DNA from: Planctomycetota bacterium
GTDB taxonomy: Bacteria; Planctomycetota; UBA8742; UBA2392
DNA: 64,000 nt
Direction of reading: 5' to 3'
NCBI GenBank assembly: GCA_019636215.1
Contig: JAHBXZ010000002.1
Span: 372,001 to 436,000, forward strand
The notes under the pieces were generated by a model. That model saw only the letters and a list, made by a program, of their open reading frames with translations. It was not told the DNA's origin and ran no database searches. The number at the start of each line of letters is the position of its first letter. The stretch's first letter is position 1. Below, in pieces: positions 41,026 through 49,584 of this stretch. The position numbers and the translations under genes were made by a program.

Positions 41026-41403
41026 ATGATCGTTTCCACCGACAAGGCACCAAGCTTTCCCACGATTCTCAGCCAGGCCAGGCGTGTGGGCAATCTGCTG
41101 TTCACTTGTGGCACTGTGCCAATGAGGCCCGGCAGCCGGGATCTGGCGGCGCCAGACATTGAAACCCAGACCCGGGTGTCGCTGGAAAACCTCGGGCATA
41201 TCCTGCGCGCTGGCGGCGCCGATTTCAGCACATGCATCAAGGTCACCGTCTACCTGACCGCCATGCGCGACTACAGCGCCATGAACGCCGTCTACAAGCA
41301 GTTCTTCAAGCAACCCATGCCGGCGCGCACCTGCGTGGGCGTCAAAGAGCTGGCCTTGCCGGGCATGAAGGTCGAAATAGAGGCCGTGGCGGAGATTCCC
41401 TAG
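41026..41403 (+). CDS. RidA-family enamine/imine deaminase
   Basis: A 125-residue YjgF/RidA protein: trimeric, and hydrolyses reactive enamines and imines formed by PLP enzymes. The catalytic arginine is in PARTCVGVKELA, and GGADFSTCIKVTVYLT and MNAVYKQFF are typical. The ATG at 41026 has AAGGAG upstream. It is downstream of the toxin gene by 14 bases and may be read through from that promoter. The aspartase-type gene follows 63 bases later. Confidence 0.92.
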   Translation: MIVSTDKAPSFPTILSQARRVGNLLFTCGTVPMRPGSRDLAAPDIETQTRVSLENLGHILRAGGADFSTCIKVTVYLTAMRDYSAMNAVYKQFFKQPMPARTCVGVKELALPGMKVEIEAVAEIP

Positions 41404-41466
41404 CTTGGCAATTGGCCGGCACGGTCGCTATTGTCCCGACGTTCTGACTGTGCACCGGAGACAACC

Positions 41467-42867
41467 ATGACTGAATACCGCACTGAAAAAGACTCCATGG
41501 GTGAAATGCAGGTGCCCAAGGACGCGCTTTGGGGCGCCAGCACAGCCCGCGCTGTTGGCAACTTTCCGGTCTCCGGCCAGACCGGCGCGACCTTGCCTGA
41601 CCTGATCAAGGCCTATGGCTACCTCAAGAAGGCCTGCGCCCTGGCCAACCGAGACGTCAAAGCCCTGGACGCCAAAGTTGCCGAGGCCATCAGCAAGGCC
41701 GCCGACGAAGTGATCGCCGGCAAACACAACCGCGAGTTCGTGGTCGACGTGTTTCAGGCCGGGGCTGGCACCAGCATCAACATGAACGCCAACGAAGTGC
41801 TGGCGACCCGCGGCATGCAGATTGATCCCTCGGTCAAAATCAACCCTAACGACCACGTCAACTACGGCCAATCCACCAACGACACCTTCCCCACAGTGCT
41901 GCACTTGAGCGCGCTGCTGGCCTTTCCGCGGCTGGATACCGGCTTGAAAGCCGTGCAGGACGCCTGTGAAGCCAAAGGACGCGAGTGGGCGCGGGTCATC
42001 AAGTCCGGCCGCACGCACTTGCAGGATGCTGTGCCGATCACACTGGGCCAGGAGTTCATGAGCTGGCGCAACTGCATCCGCCACGTGCGCCAGAACTTGA
42101 AAGAGGCCGCCGACAAGTTGCTCGAACTCGCGCTTGGCGGCAGCGCCATTGGCAGCGGCCTGAACACCGCCGACGGCTATCGCCCCGTGGCCTACAAGTA
42201 CCTGCGCGACCTGACCGGCCTTGCGGTGCGCGAGCCCGAGGACCCCTTTGAGGCCGTGAACTCGCGCTGGGCGTTCAACAACTTCAGCGCGGCAATTCGT
42301 ACCATGGCCGTGGAACTCACCCGCATCACCAACGACATCAGGCTGCTCAGCTGCGGCCCGACCACCGGCCTTGACGAGTTCCGCCTGAAACCCGTGCAGC
42401 CGGGCAGCAGCATCATGCCGGGCAAGATCAACCCCAGTAACCCCGAGTGCATGAACCAGTTGCTGTATCAGGTTCTGGGCAACGACCACACCGTGATGCT
42501 GTGCGCCATGGGCGGCCAGCTCGATCTCAACGTGATGATGCCCACGATGGCCTGCACCACCCTTTGGAGCATGAACTGGCTGGCGAGCTTCCTGCCCAAG
42601 TTCGCCGAGGACAGCGTAGCCGGCTGCACGCTCAACGCCGAGCGCTGCCAGCAATACCTGGAAACCAGCCAGGCCCTGGTGACCGTGCTGAACCCGATCA
42701 TCGGCTACGCGGCCAGCGCCAAGATCGCCAAGGAAACCCTGACCACAGGCAAGACGCCCAAGCAATTGATCAAGGAACACGGAATTTTGACGCCCGAGCA
42801 GGAGAAGAAGTACTACGACATCGATTACCTGACCAAGCGATATCCGCAGGCGGGATTTGACGCATGA
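41467..42867 (+). CDS. Aspartate ammonia-lyase / class II fumarase family
   Basis: A 466-residue enzyme of the aspartase/fumarase superfamily. The signature GSSIMPGKINPSNPE is present with the catalytic serine in SSIMPGK (about residue 315), and SGRTHLQDAVP is the second conserved region. GNDHTVMLCAMGGQLDLNVM and LNPIIGYAASAKIAKETLTTG, quoted in parts as VTVLNPIIGY and TTGKTPKQL, look more like aspartase than fumarase, but the two overlap. Either gives fumarate (from aspartate, releasing ammonia, or from malate). The stop overlaps lipA by four bases. Confidence 0.9.
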   Translation: MTEYRTEKDSMGEMQVPKDALWGASTARAVGNFPVSGQTGATLPDLIKAYGYLKKACALANRDVKALDAKVAEAISKAADEVIAGKHNREFVVDVFQAGAGTSINMNANEVLATRGMQIDPSVKINPNDHVNYGQSTNDTFPTVLHLSALLAFPRLDTGLKAVQDACEAKGREWARVIKSGRTHLQDAVPITLGQEFMSWRNCIRHVRQNLKEAADKLLELALGGSAIGSGLNTADGYRPVAYKYLRDLTGLAVREPEDPFEAVNSRWAFNNFSAAIRTMAVELTRITNDIRLLSCGPTTGLDEFRLKPVQPGSSIMPGKINPSNPECMNQLLYQVLGNDHTVMLCAMGGQLDLNVMMPTMACTTLWSMNWLASFLPKFAEDSVAGCTLNAERCQQYLETSQALVTVLNPIIGYAASAKIAKETLTTGKTPKQLIKEHGILTPEQEKKYYDIDYLTKRYPQAGFDA

Positions 42868-43733
42868 CAGCTGCTTCCCGACGACTCCCGCCCTGGCTGA
42901 AGCGCCCGCTGCCCCGCAGCGTGGGCCAGAAGCCCGTCGACCAGCTGCTTGACCAGCAGCGCCTGGTGACCGTGTGTGAAGAAGCCAACTGCCCCAACAA
43001 GGCCCAGTGCTTCACCCACGGCACAGCGACATTCATGATCCTGGGGGACACCTGCACACGCGCCTGCCGCTTTTGCAGCGTCAAGTTCGGCAGACCGCCT
43101 GCGCCCCCTGACCCGCACGAGCCCGACCGGTTGCTGTATGCCGCAAGAACCATGCAGCTCAGCCATGTGGTGATAACCAGCGTCGACCGCGACGACCTGG
43201 CCGATGGCGGCAGCTGCCACTGGGCAGCCGTGGTTCGCGCCCTTCGTGTGGGCTTGCCAGACGCGACAGTCGAAGTGCTTACACCGGACTTCCAGGGGCA
43301 GACTGCACAGGTGGATGCCGTACTTGAAGCCGATCCGCAGATCTTCAACCACAATATGGAAGTTGTGGAGTCACTGTTTCGATCTATTCAGCCACAGAAG
43401 AACTACCGCCGCAGCCTTGAGGTACTCCGGCATGCCAAACACCGACGGCCTCAGATCACTACCAAAAGCGGGCTCATGGTCGGCCTGGGCGAATCCCGGC
43501 AGGAGCTGACCTCAATCATGCACGACCTCAAGGCAGCCAATGTGGACATGCTTACCGTAGGCCAGTACCTGAAGCCCGAATCCGGCCTCGCAGAAGTCGT
43601 GCGGTATCTGCCGCCCGAAGAGTTCGCTGAAATCAAGGCAGAGGCCCTCGACATCGGGTTTCGCAAAGTGGCAGCCGGGCCTTTTGTGCGATCCAGCTAC
43701 AATGCCAAAGAGCAGTTTATCGGCAGCGCATGA
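42864..43733 (+). CDS. lipA: Lipoyl synthase
   Basis: A radical SAM enzyme that inserts two sulfur atoms into the octanoyl arm of lipoyl-dependent enzymes. The auxiliary cluster cysteines (CEEANCPNKAQC), the radical SAM cysteines (CTRACRFC) and the family block VVITSVDRDDLADGG are intact. Also present are IFNHNMEVV and the RSSYNAKE end. The length of 289 residues is typical. The start overlaps the stop of the aspartase-type gene, so the two are coupled. Confidence 0.97.
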   Translation: MTAASRRLPPWLKRPLPRSVGQKPVDQLLDQQRLVTVCEEANCPNKAQCFTHGTATFMILGDTCTRACRFCSVKFGRPPAPPDPHEPDRLLYAARTMQLSHVVITSVDRDDLADGGSCHWAAVVRALRVGLPDATVEVLTPDFQGQTAQVDAVLEADPQIFNHNMEVVESLFRSIQPQKNYRRSLEVLRHAKHRRPQITTKSGLMVGLGESRQELTSIMHDLKAANVDMLTVGQYLKPESGLAEVVRYLPPEEFAEIKAEALDIGFRKVAAGPFVRSSYNAKEQFIGSA

Positions 43734-43799
43734 CAGGCAGGTTGAAGCCCACGGCGCTATACTTTCAGCTGCGCCACAGCGCAAAGACGAGGCAAGGGA

Positions 43800-44219
43800 A
43801 TGGCAGACCGCCCCATCAGGGTTCTGGTAGCCAAGGCCGGGCTGGACGGCCATGACCGCGGCGCCAAAGTCGTGGCGGCATGCCTGCGTGATGCGGGCAT
43901 GGAAGTCATTTACACCGGGCTGCGCAACACGCCGGAAATGATCGTGGCGGCGGCCCTGCAGGAAGATGTGGACGCTATCGGCCTTAGTTCTCTTTCCGGG
44001 GCGCACAACACGCTGTTTGCGCGCGTCCTTGAACTGCTTCACCAGAAGGGTGCCACTTCGATTCTGGTGTTCGGCGGGGGAGTGATTCCGGAATCCGACG
44101 CAAAAAATCTGAATCATCTTGGGGTGGGCCGGTTGTTTGGACCCGGCACAGACACACATGAGATTGTCCAGTACCTGAACAGCGAGATACCGAAACGCCG
44201 CACAACCTCGGAGGTCTGA
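43800..44219 (+). CDS. Stand-alone B12-binding (methylmalonyl-CoA mutase-type) domain
   Basis: A 139-residue protein that aligns with the C-terminal cobalamin domain of methylmalonyl-CoA mutase. The cobalt-ligand motif is DGHDRG (D-x-H-x-x-G), preceded by [10 protein letters not shown] and followed by GLSSLSGAH and VFGGGVIP. Such subunits pair with a large mutase subunit, not seen in this window. A -10-like TATACT lies at 43758-43763, about 37 bases before the start, without a recognisable -35. Confidence 0.9.
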   Translation: MADRPIRVLVAKAGLDGHDRGAKVVAACLRDAGMEVIYTGLRNTPEMIVAAALQEDVDAIGLSSLSGAHNTLFARVLELLHQKGATSILVFGGGVIPESDAKNLNHLGVGRLFGPGTDTHEIVQYLNSEIPKRRTTSEV

Positions 44220-44220
44220 C

Positions 44221-45402
44221 ATGCACGACACCCCCATGGGAAACAACCCGCCGCAGGCGATTCCGCCGCAGTACGGCATGCTGCCGCCGCCCGCACCGGG
44301 GCTGCCGGGCCCCCGGCCGCAGATGCAAAGCCAGTTCGTCCGGCCCCGTGGCCGCACAGGCCTTTGGCGCACCTTCGGGCTGATCGTGTTCATTGGCGTG
44401 ATCGGCTTCAACCTGCTGCTGTTTGTGGGCGCATTCGGCGCACTTGGCGTGCTGGGCGGGGGCAAGCAGGATCCGCACGGCGTGCACGAATTCGCCCGTG
44501 AAAGCGGCGATGGCGGGCGCAAGATCGCCGTGATCCCGATTGATGGCGTGATTCTGGAAGGTGGGTCGGGCGGCCTGTTCGGTGGCGGCATCAACCCTGT
44601 CGCGCTGGTGGAAGACGGCCTTAAACGCGCCGCCAGCGACGAGAAGGTCGCCGCGGTAATCCTGCAGGTCAACAGCCCCGGCGGCGGCGTCACGGCAAGC
44701 GACTACATCTACGATGCGATCAAGCGCTTCAAGAAGGACAGCGGAAAACCGGTGGTCGTTTTCATGAAAGACCTGGCCGCCAGTGGCGGATACTACGTTT
44801 CTGCCCCGGCCGACCACATTGTGGCCAGCCCCACAACCCTTACCGGCAGCATCGGCGTGATCATCCAGGGATTCAACTTTCATGGCACGCTGACCGAAAT
44901 CGCCAAAGGCCAGGACGCGACCGTCAAGGCCGGCGGCAACAAGGCCATGGGTAGCATGTTTGCCGACCCTGCCGGCGATGATTATCGCGACGGTCGCAAG
45001 CTGTTGCAGGACCTTGCCGATGAAATGCACGGCCGGTTCAAAGGCATCGTAAAAGAAGGCCGCGGCAGCAAGCTCAAGGCTGATTGGGAGACTTACGCCG
45101 ACGGCCGTATCGTCAGCGCGCAGACCGCCAAGAATGTGGGCCTGATTGACGAGATCGGCTACTTTGCTGACGCCCGGCGCAAGGCCGAAGAGCTTGCCGG
45201 TACCTCTGACGCCACGGTGGTCGAGTACGGGCGCCAGATGGGACTGGCCGCCCTGCTGGGCATGGCCGCGGATGACCCGAAGCTGGCCGCAGAAGCAGCC
45301 GAAAAGGCCGCCCCTGCACTGGCTGCGGCGGGCCTGGCAGCCAAAGTGGAAGAAGCTCTGCGGCTCTACCCCGGCAAGCCGATGGCAATCTGGGTGCCGT
45401 AA
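44221..45402 (+). CDS. sppA: Signal peptide peptidase (SppA, S49 family)
   Basis: A 393-residue membrane protease. A proline-rich N-terminus (residues 1-40) precedes one membrane helix (about 47-79) and the S49 domain. The nucleophile is S188 (LAASGGYY) and the general base K241 (GGNKAMGS), as in short bacterial SppA. It degrades signal peptides left in the membrane. The ATG follows the B12-domain gene by one base. The C-terminal 60 residues after KAEELAG are extra and partly Ala-rich. Confidence 0.92.
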   Translation: MHDTPMGNNPPQAIPPQYGMLPPPAPGLPGPRPQMQSQFVRPRGRTGLWRTFGLIVFIGVIGFNLLLFVGAFGALGVLGGGKQDPHGVHEFARESGDGGRKIAVIPIDGVILEGGSGGLFGGGINPVALVEDGLKRAASDEKVAAVILQVNSPGGGVTASDYIYDAIKRFKKDSGKPVVVFMKDLAASGGYYVSAPADHIVASPTTLTGSIGVIIQGFNFHGTLTEIAKGQDATVKAGGNKAMGSMFADPAGDDYRDGRKLLQDLADEMHGRFKGIVKEGRGSKLKADWETYADGRIVSAQTAKNVGLIDEIGYFADARRKAEELAGTSDATVVEYGRQMGLAALLGMAADDPKLAAEAAEKAAPALAAAGLAAKVEEALRLYPGKPMAIWVP

Positions 45403-45507
45403 GAGACCTTCAGTAGTTCAGGGTCAGGGGCTGATTGCAGTCGAGATCTACAATTCTCGATGCTCAGCCATTGACCTTGTAACTTTTTTCTTAGGCACCA
45501 AACTAAA

Positions 45508-45954
45508 CTAGTCCTTGAAGACCGCCACAACGTCCTGAGGCGTGGCTGCATCCAGGATCGCCTTGCGCTTTTCCTCCATGCGCAACACGTGCATGACGGC
45601 GGCCAGCACCCGTAGATAGGTGTTCTGGTCGTTGTCGGGTGCAGCGATCGTGACAATAATGCGCACCGGCTGGCCATCCAGGCTGTCGTAGTCAATGCCG
45701 CGCTGGCTGCGGGCCAGGCCCAGCGTGAACGACTTGACGCTGGCCAGTTTCGCGTGCGGTACCGCAATTGTCAGGCCCACGCCTGTGGACATGATCTCTT
45801 CGCGATCAAGAATGGCTTTCTTCAGCGCCTCAACATCGGTAACGCCGGACGCCTTGCCAAGGTCCTCAACAATCTCGACCAGGGCTTCGCGCTTGCTGGT
45901 GGCCTTCAGGTTCATGATGACGCGCTCTGGGCGCAGCATCCCGTGGATGTCCAT
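45508..45954 (-). CDS. PTS EIIA-type protein (fructose/nitrogen family)
   Basis: A 148-residue EIIA domain of the fructose/mannitol or nitrogen PTS type. The phosphoryl-acceptor histidine is H67 (TIAVPHAK). Neighbouring strands and helices (VEIVEDLGKASGV, ILDREEIMSTGVG) match the family. Stand-alone copies often regulate rather than transport sugar. No HPr or EI gene is near. It is divergent from the PilC-like gene, with a 194-base gap. Confidence 0.92.
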   Translation of the reverse strand: MDIHGMLRPERVIMNLKATSKREALVEIVEDLGKASGVTDVEALKKAILDREEIMSTGVGLTIAVPHAKLASVKSFTLGLARSQRGIDYDSLDGQPVRIIVTIAAPDNDQNTYLRVLAAVMHVLRMEEKRKAILDAATPQDVVAVFKD

Positions 45955-46148
45955 GCCGGGCTCCCCTTCCGCAGCGGACTTTACCGCCCGCCCGGCGCGG
46001 GGCCAGTAGCTGGTATTGTCGGCCTTGCAAACGGCATCGGGCGGCGTAAGATTTCAGGTACAGGGAAATTCTGTCCCCGACCCCCGGGGGTTGCGTCAGG
46101 CTTCCGCGTTCAACGCGGTTTGTTCCCTCCGTCAGGAGCATTGGCCGC

Positions 46149-47411
46149 ATGCCGATCTTTGCCTACGAAGCCATCAACAACCAGGGGCAGAAGGAAACCG
46201 GGGAGCTTGAGGCGCCCAATCGCAATCAGGCGATCCTGGAAATCCGCAACAGCGGACTGAAGCCCACCAAGGTTGCCCAACGCGCCGAAACCGCGGCCAA
46301 CAAGGCCAACGCCAAGGCCACCAAGGAAGCCGCCGCCGGCAAGCCCGCTAAAAAGGGCAAGAAGGGCGGCCGCGTCGGCAGCCAGGCCCTGACCGACTTC
46401 ACCGCGCAGATGGCGGTGCTGATCGATGCCGGCTTGCCCGTGGTGCGCAGCCTGAAAGTACTGTCCAAGCAACAGAAACCCGGCCCGCTGAAGTTCGTGC
46501 TGGAAGACGTTGCGGAAAGCGTGGAAACGGGCTCCAGCCTGTCGGAAGCCTTTGCGGCCCACCCGCGCGTGTTTGACCGCCTGTACGTCAACATGATCAA
46601 GGCCGGCGAGGCCGGCGGTATCCTGGACACCATTCTGCAGCGCCTGGCCGACTTCATGGAAAAAGCCCAGCGCCTGAAGAAGAAGGTTATCGGCGCGATG
46701 ATCTACCCGATCATCGTCATGTCGGTCGCCGTGATGATCCTGACCGGCATCATGATCTTCGTGGTTCCTGCGTTTGAACAGATGTTCAAGGAGCAGGGCT
46801 TTGAACTGCCGCTGATGACCCAGATCCTGGTTGGTGTCAGCAACGGCATCGCAAGCTGGAAAGGTGCCGTGTTTGTGGGTGTGGTGGTCGCGACCGGGTT
46901 CGGCTTGATGGCCTGGGGCCGCACGCCCAAGGGCGAGCGCTTCGTAGACAAGATGAAACTGAAGATTCCAATCTTCGGCAACATCATCAAGAAGGCCGTA
47001 ACGGCCCGCTTCACACGTACCCTTGGTACGCTGGTGACGGCAGGTGTGCCGATTCTGGAATCGTTGAACATCTGCAAGAATGCCATCGGCAACGTTGTGC
47101 TGGGCGAAGCCATCGACAAGGTCGCCAGCTCGATCAAAGAAGGTGAAACCATCGCGGGCCCGCTTGGCGAAACCGGCCTGTTCGACGACCTGGTCGTGAA
47201 CATGATCGACGTCGGTGAGGAAACCGGCGAACTCGACAAAATGCTGATGAAGGTGGCCGACACTTTCGACACCTACGTAGACATCGCCGTTGAGTCGCTG
47301 GTCAGTATCCTGGAACCCATCCTGATCGTGTTCATGGGTGGGGCGATCGGCTTCATTGTTATCGCGCTGTTCATGCCGCTGGTCGGCCTGATCGACGCCA
47401 TCGGCCAGTAA
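46149..47411 (+). CDS. Type II secretion / type IV pilus inner-membrane protein (GspF/PilC)
   Basis: A 420-residue platform protein of type II secretion or type IV pili. Two GspF domains are visible (about residues 85-205 and 285-410), each with conserved LAVLIDAG or LGTLVTAG, preceding the membrane helices (IIVMSVAVMILTGIMIF and ILIVFMGGAIGFIVIAL, cut short). The N-terminal segment MPIFAYEAINNQGQ with an AAA-rich insertion at about 50-80 is normal in type. A terminator closes the gene. No other secretion gene is in the window. Confidence 0.93.
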   Translation: MPIFAYEAINNQGQKETGELEAPNRNQAILEIRNSGLKPTKVAQRAETAANKANAKATKEAAAGKPAKKGKKGGRVGSQALTDFTAQMAVLIDAGLPVVRSLKVLSKQQKPGPLKFVLEDVAESVETGSSLSEAFAAHPRVFDRLYVNMIKAGEAGGILDTILQRLADFMEKAQRLKKKVIGAMIYPIIVMSVAVMILTGIMIFVVPAFEQMFKEQGFELPLMTQILVGVSNGIASWKGAVFVGVVVATGFGLMAWGRTPKGERFVDKMKLKIPIFGNIIKKAVTARFTRTLGTLVTAGVPILESLNICKNAIGNVVLGEAIDKVASSIKEGETIAGPLGETGLFDDLVVNMIDVGEETGELDKMLMKVADTFDTYVDIAVESLVSILEPILIVFMGGAIGFIVIALFMPLVGLIDAIGQ

Positions 47412-47428
47412 ACTGTGTAATCAACAGC

Positions 47429-47457
47429 AAGGGCGGGGTGCCATGCACCCCGCCCTT
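47429..47457 (+). terminator. Intrinsic terminator after pilC-like gene
   Basis: A 12-base-pair stem AAGGGCGGGGTG with CACCCCGCCCTT and a five-base loop, followed by TTCG. The following TATACT at 47461-47466 could be part of the promoter of the SUMF1-type gene. Confidence 0.8.
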
Positions 47458-47491
47458 TCGTATACTGAACCCGGAGAGAGGACACCTTCGG

Positions 47492-48994
47492 ATGACCGGC
47501 AATTCAGGCGGCGTTGGCAAGCTTCTGGCTGTGGCAGTCCTTTTGATCATCGCCGTAGGGGCGCTGGCGGTGCTTAACATGGACCTGCTGGGACTGAAAA
47601 CCCGCCTGCTGGGCGGGCCAGAAGACGATCCGTCACGGGTACCTGTGCCTCCACCGCCCAAGGACCCGCCCAAAGGCGACAATGCACCACTGAACGTGGT
47701 GCCCGAGTTTGTGGCAACTCCCCCGGATGACCGCGACTGGCTGACCCGTCGCGAGCGGCCTCTGCCGCCCAAACTGACCGTGAGTCGCAACGTTGGCGGC
47801 TACAAGGCCGAGATTGAACTTGTGCTGGTTCCCGGCGGCTCGTTCATCATGGGCGAGGACGACGGCGTCGAAAGCAACCAGCCCAAGCGCTGGGTGAAGT
47901 GCGACGATTTCTATATCGCACGCACGGAGATGACCAACGAGCAGTACTTCGCATTCATTCTGGACAACGGCTACACGCGGTCGCAGTTCTGGACCCAGGC
48001 GGGGTACGAGTTTGTGCGTGGCAACAGTATGGCCGGCACCGAGCTGATTGGCTGGGGCGCCCTGGATGAAGCGCGACAGGTGTGGGCGTTGTTGGCCCCG
48101 CAAGGCGATGTCACGGTAGAGTTGCGCGCCCCCGATGGTTCGCCCGGTCGCGCCGGGGCACCGATTCTGGTGCTGCCCGTGGGCGGAACCTGGGGCGATT
48201 ACTTCCAGTATGACCAGGTGGGCCGGCAGGCCCGCATCAAGGGGCACAACGGCCAGTGGGCCGACAGCAACGGCGATGAAGTTTCGCGGTTTGCCATGCT
48301 CAAAAGTGACGGGCTGCTTCACACCACGGACTTTGCCGGGCGCATCAGGCTGGACTCGCTGCAGAACAACCGTCGCTACATGATCGTCACCTGGCCCAAC
48401 GGCAACCTGGATGCGCCTACCAGCGGCATCGTGTCGCGCAGCGAGGCTGTCCGCCTGCGCGGTCCGAAAATGCCGGTAGTGTCCGTGACCTGGTTTGAAG
48501 CCGATGCCTGTGCCCGTTGGTGGGGCGGCCAGTTGCCCTATGAATCATGGTGGGAGAAAGCCGCGCGGGGCACCGACGGGCGCATTTTCCCATGGGGCAA
48601 CGACCTTGAGCTGAACGCCGAGCTCTACCCAAACGGCCCGAAAACCACCAGGTTTGGCAACTTCAACCGGGGTGAAGTCCTTGAGGTCGGTTCTTTTCCC
48701 GCCGGGATATCGCCTTTTGGGGCACTCGACATGATGGGCAACGTCTCTGAGTGGGTCTACGACACGTACACCGCCAGCGCCCTGCGCGAGCCCCGTTTCG
48801 GTGGCATCAACCCGCACATTGGCGGCGGCCCTCGCGAAACCCGCGGCGAGCGCGGCTCCAGCACCAAAGACGACGACCCGCAGACGGCCAAGCTGCACAA
48901 CCGTCGCCGTGGCGACCCATTCGGGTTCAATCGTTTCCGCGGCATGCGCATCGCCTTCACCGTAGAAGCCGCCCTCAAGGCCGCAGGCGGCTGA
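47492..48994 (+). CDS. SUMF1/formylglycine-generating-type protein with internal insertion
   Basis: A 500-residue protein with an N-terminal membrane anchor (about residues 9-28), a proline-rich linker and a SUMF1 fold starting near LVPGGSFIMGED. MTNEQYFAFI is present, then the sequence departs: about 150 residues (roughly 165-320, containing WGDYFQYDQVG) interrupt the usual domain, before VSVTWFEADACARWW resumes it. LPYESWWEKAARG, FPWGN and LDMMGNVSEWVYD follow. The cysteines needed for formylglycine formation are not seen, so it may be a binding protein of the same fold. Signal anchor faces the periplasm. No sulfatase is adjacent. Confidence 0.85.
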   Translation: MTGNSGGVGKLLAVAVLLIIAVGALAVLNMDLLGLKTRLLGGPEDDPSRVPVPPPPKDPPKGDNAPLNVVPEFVATPPDDRDWLTRRERPLPPKLTVSRNVGGYKAEIELVLVPGGSFIMGEDDGVESNQPKRWVKCDDFYIARTEMTNEQYFAFILDNGYTRSQFWTQAGYEFVRGNSMAGTELIGWGALDEARQVWALLAPQGDVTVELRAPDGSPGRAGAPILVLPVGGTWGDYFQYDQVGRQARIKGHNGQWADSNGDEVSRFAMLKSDGLLHTTDFAGRIRLDSLQNNRRYMIVTWPNGNLDAPTSGIVSRSEAVRLRGPKMPVVSVTWFEADACARWWGGQLPYESWWEKAARGTDGRIFPWGNDLELNAELYPNGPKTTRFGNFNRGEVLEVGSFPAGISPFGALDMMGNVSEWVYDTYTASALREPRFGGINPHIGGGPRETRGERGSSTKDDDPQTAKLHNRRRGDPFGFNRFRGMRIAFTVEAALKAAGG

Positions 48995-49048
48995 TAGTTT
49001 GCATCAAGCCCGAGGCCCCCGACTGCCGATCTCCAACCGGAGATCGAC

Positions 49049-49576
49049 ATGGATCGTCACCGGCCAGCCCGCATAAGTGCCTCCGACTTCCGCGCCATGA
49101 TGGCGGGCCGCAAGGCCGTGCCCAAGCAGCGCATCCCCCAGCGGCCCTGGCAGGCTCGGGCGTCCGCCACCAGCGATACCTATCGCCTGGTGCTGCCGTT
49201 TCTGCCGCCCAGTGTGAACAAGCTGTTTGCCACCATCCGCGACAAGAACACCGGCGCACTCAAGCGTGTTCTGACCACGGAGGCTCGCCGCATCCGCCGG
49301 CTGATACTGGCCATGGTTCACGGCAATGCAGAACCCGACCGCCTGTATGAACTGCATGTGAACGTCCACCTTCGCGCGTTCACGAGCGAAGGCGCTGTGC
49401 GCAAAGTGGATCTGACCAACCGCGTCAAGTTCCTCGAAGATTGCCTGTGCAGTGCCCTGGGCATCGACGACAGCCACATCTTTCGCGTGGTACTGAACAA
49501 GCTGCATGCCGAGGAAGAGCAGACCTGCATTGAGCTTCGTCCTCTGCCTGACAACGCGGGCCGAAACGCCGCCTAG
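49049..49576 (+). CDS. RusA-like Holliday junction resolvase
   Basis: A 175-residue protein with a basic N-terminus of about 40 residues and then a RusA-type domain. LPPSVNKLFATI and the later VRKVDLTNRVKFLEDCL, with an acid pair, and GIDDSHIFRVVLNK match the endonuclease family, including the expected metal-binding Asp. RusA proteins cut Holliday junctions; chromosomal copies outside prophages are less common. A 7-base-pair hairpin (GATCTCC with GGAGATC, 49028-49045) lies just before the ATG. No phage gene is near. Confidence 0.8.
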   Translation: MDRHRPARISASDFRAMMAGRKAVPKQRIPQRPWQARASATSDTYRLVLPFLPPSVNKLFATIRDKNTGALKRVLTTEARRIRRLILAMVHGNAEPDRLYELHVNVHLRAFTSEGAVRKVDLTNRVKFLEDCLCSALGIDDSHIFRVVLNKLHAEEEQTCIELRPLPDNAGRNAA

Positions 49577-49584
49577 GAGTCGCG

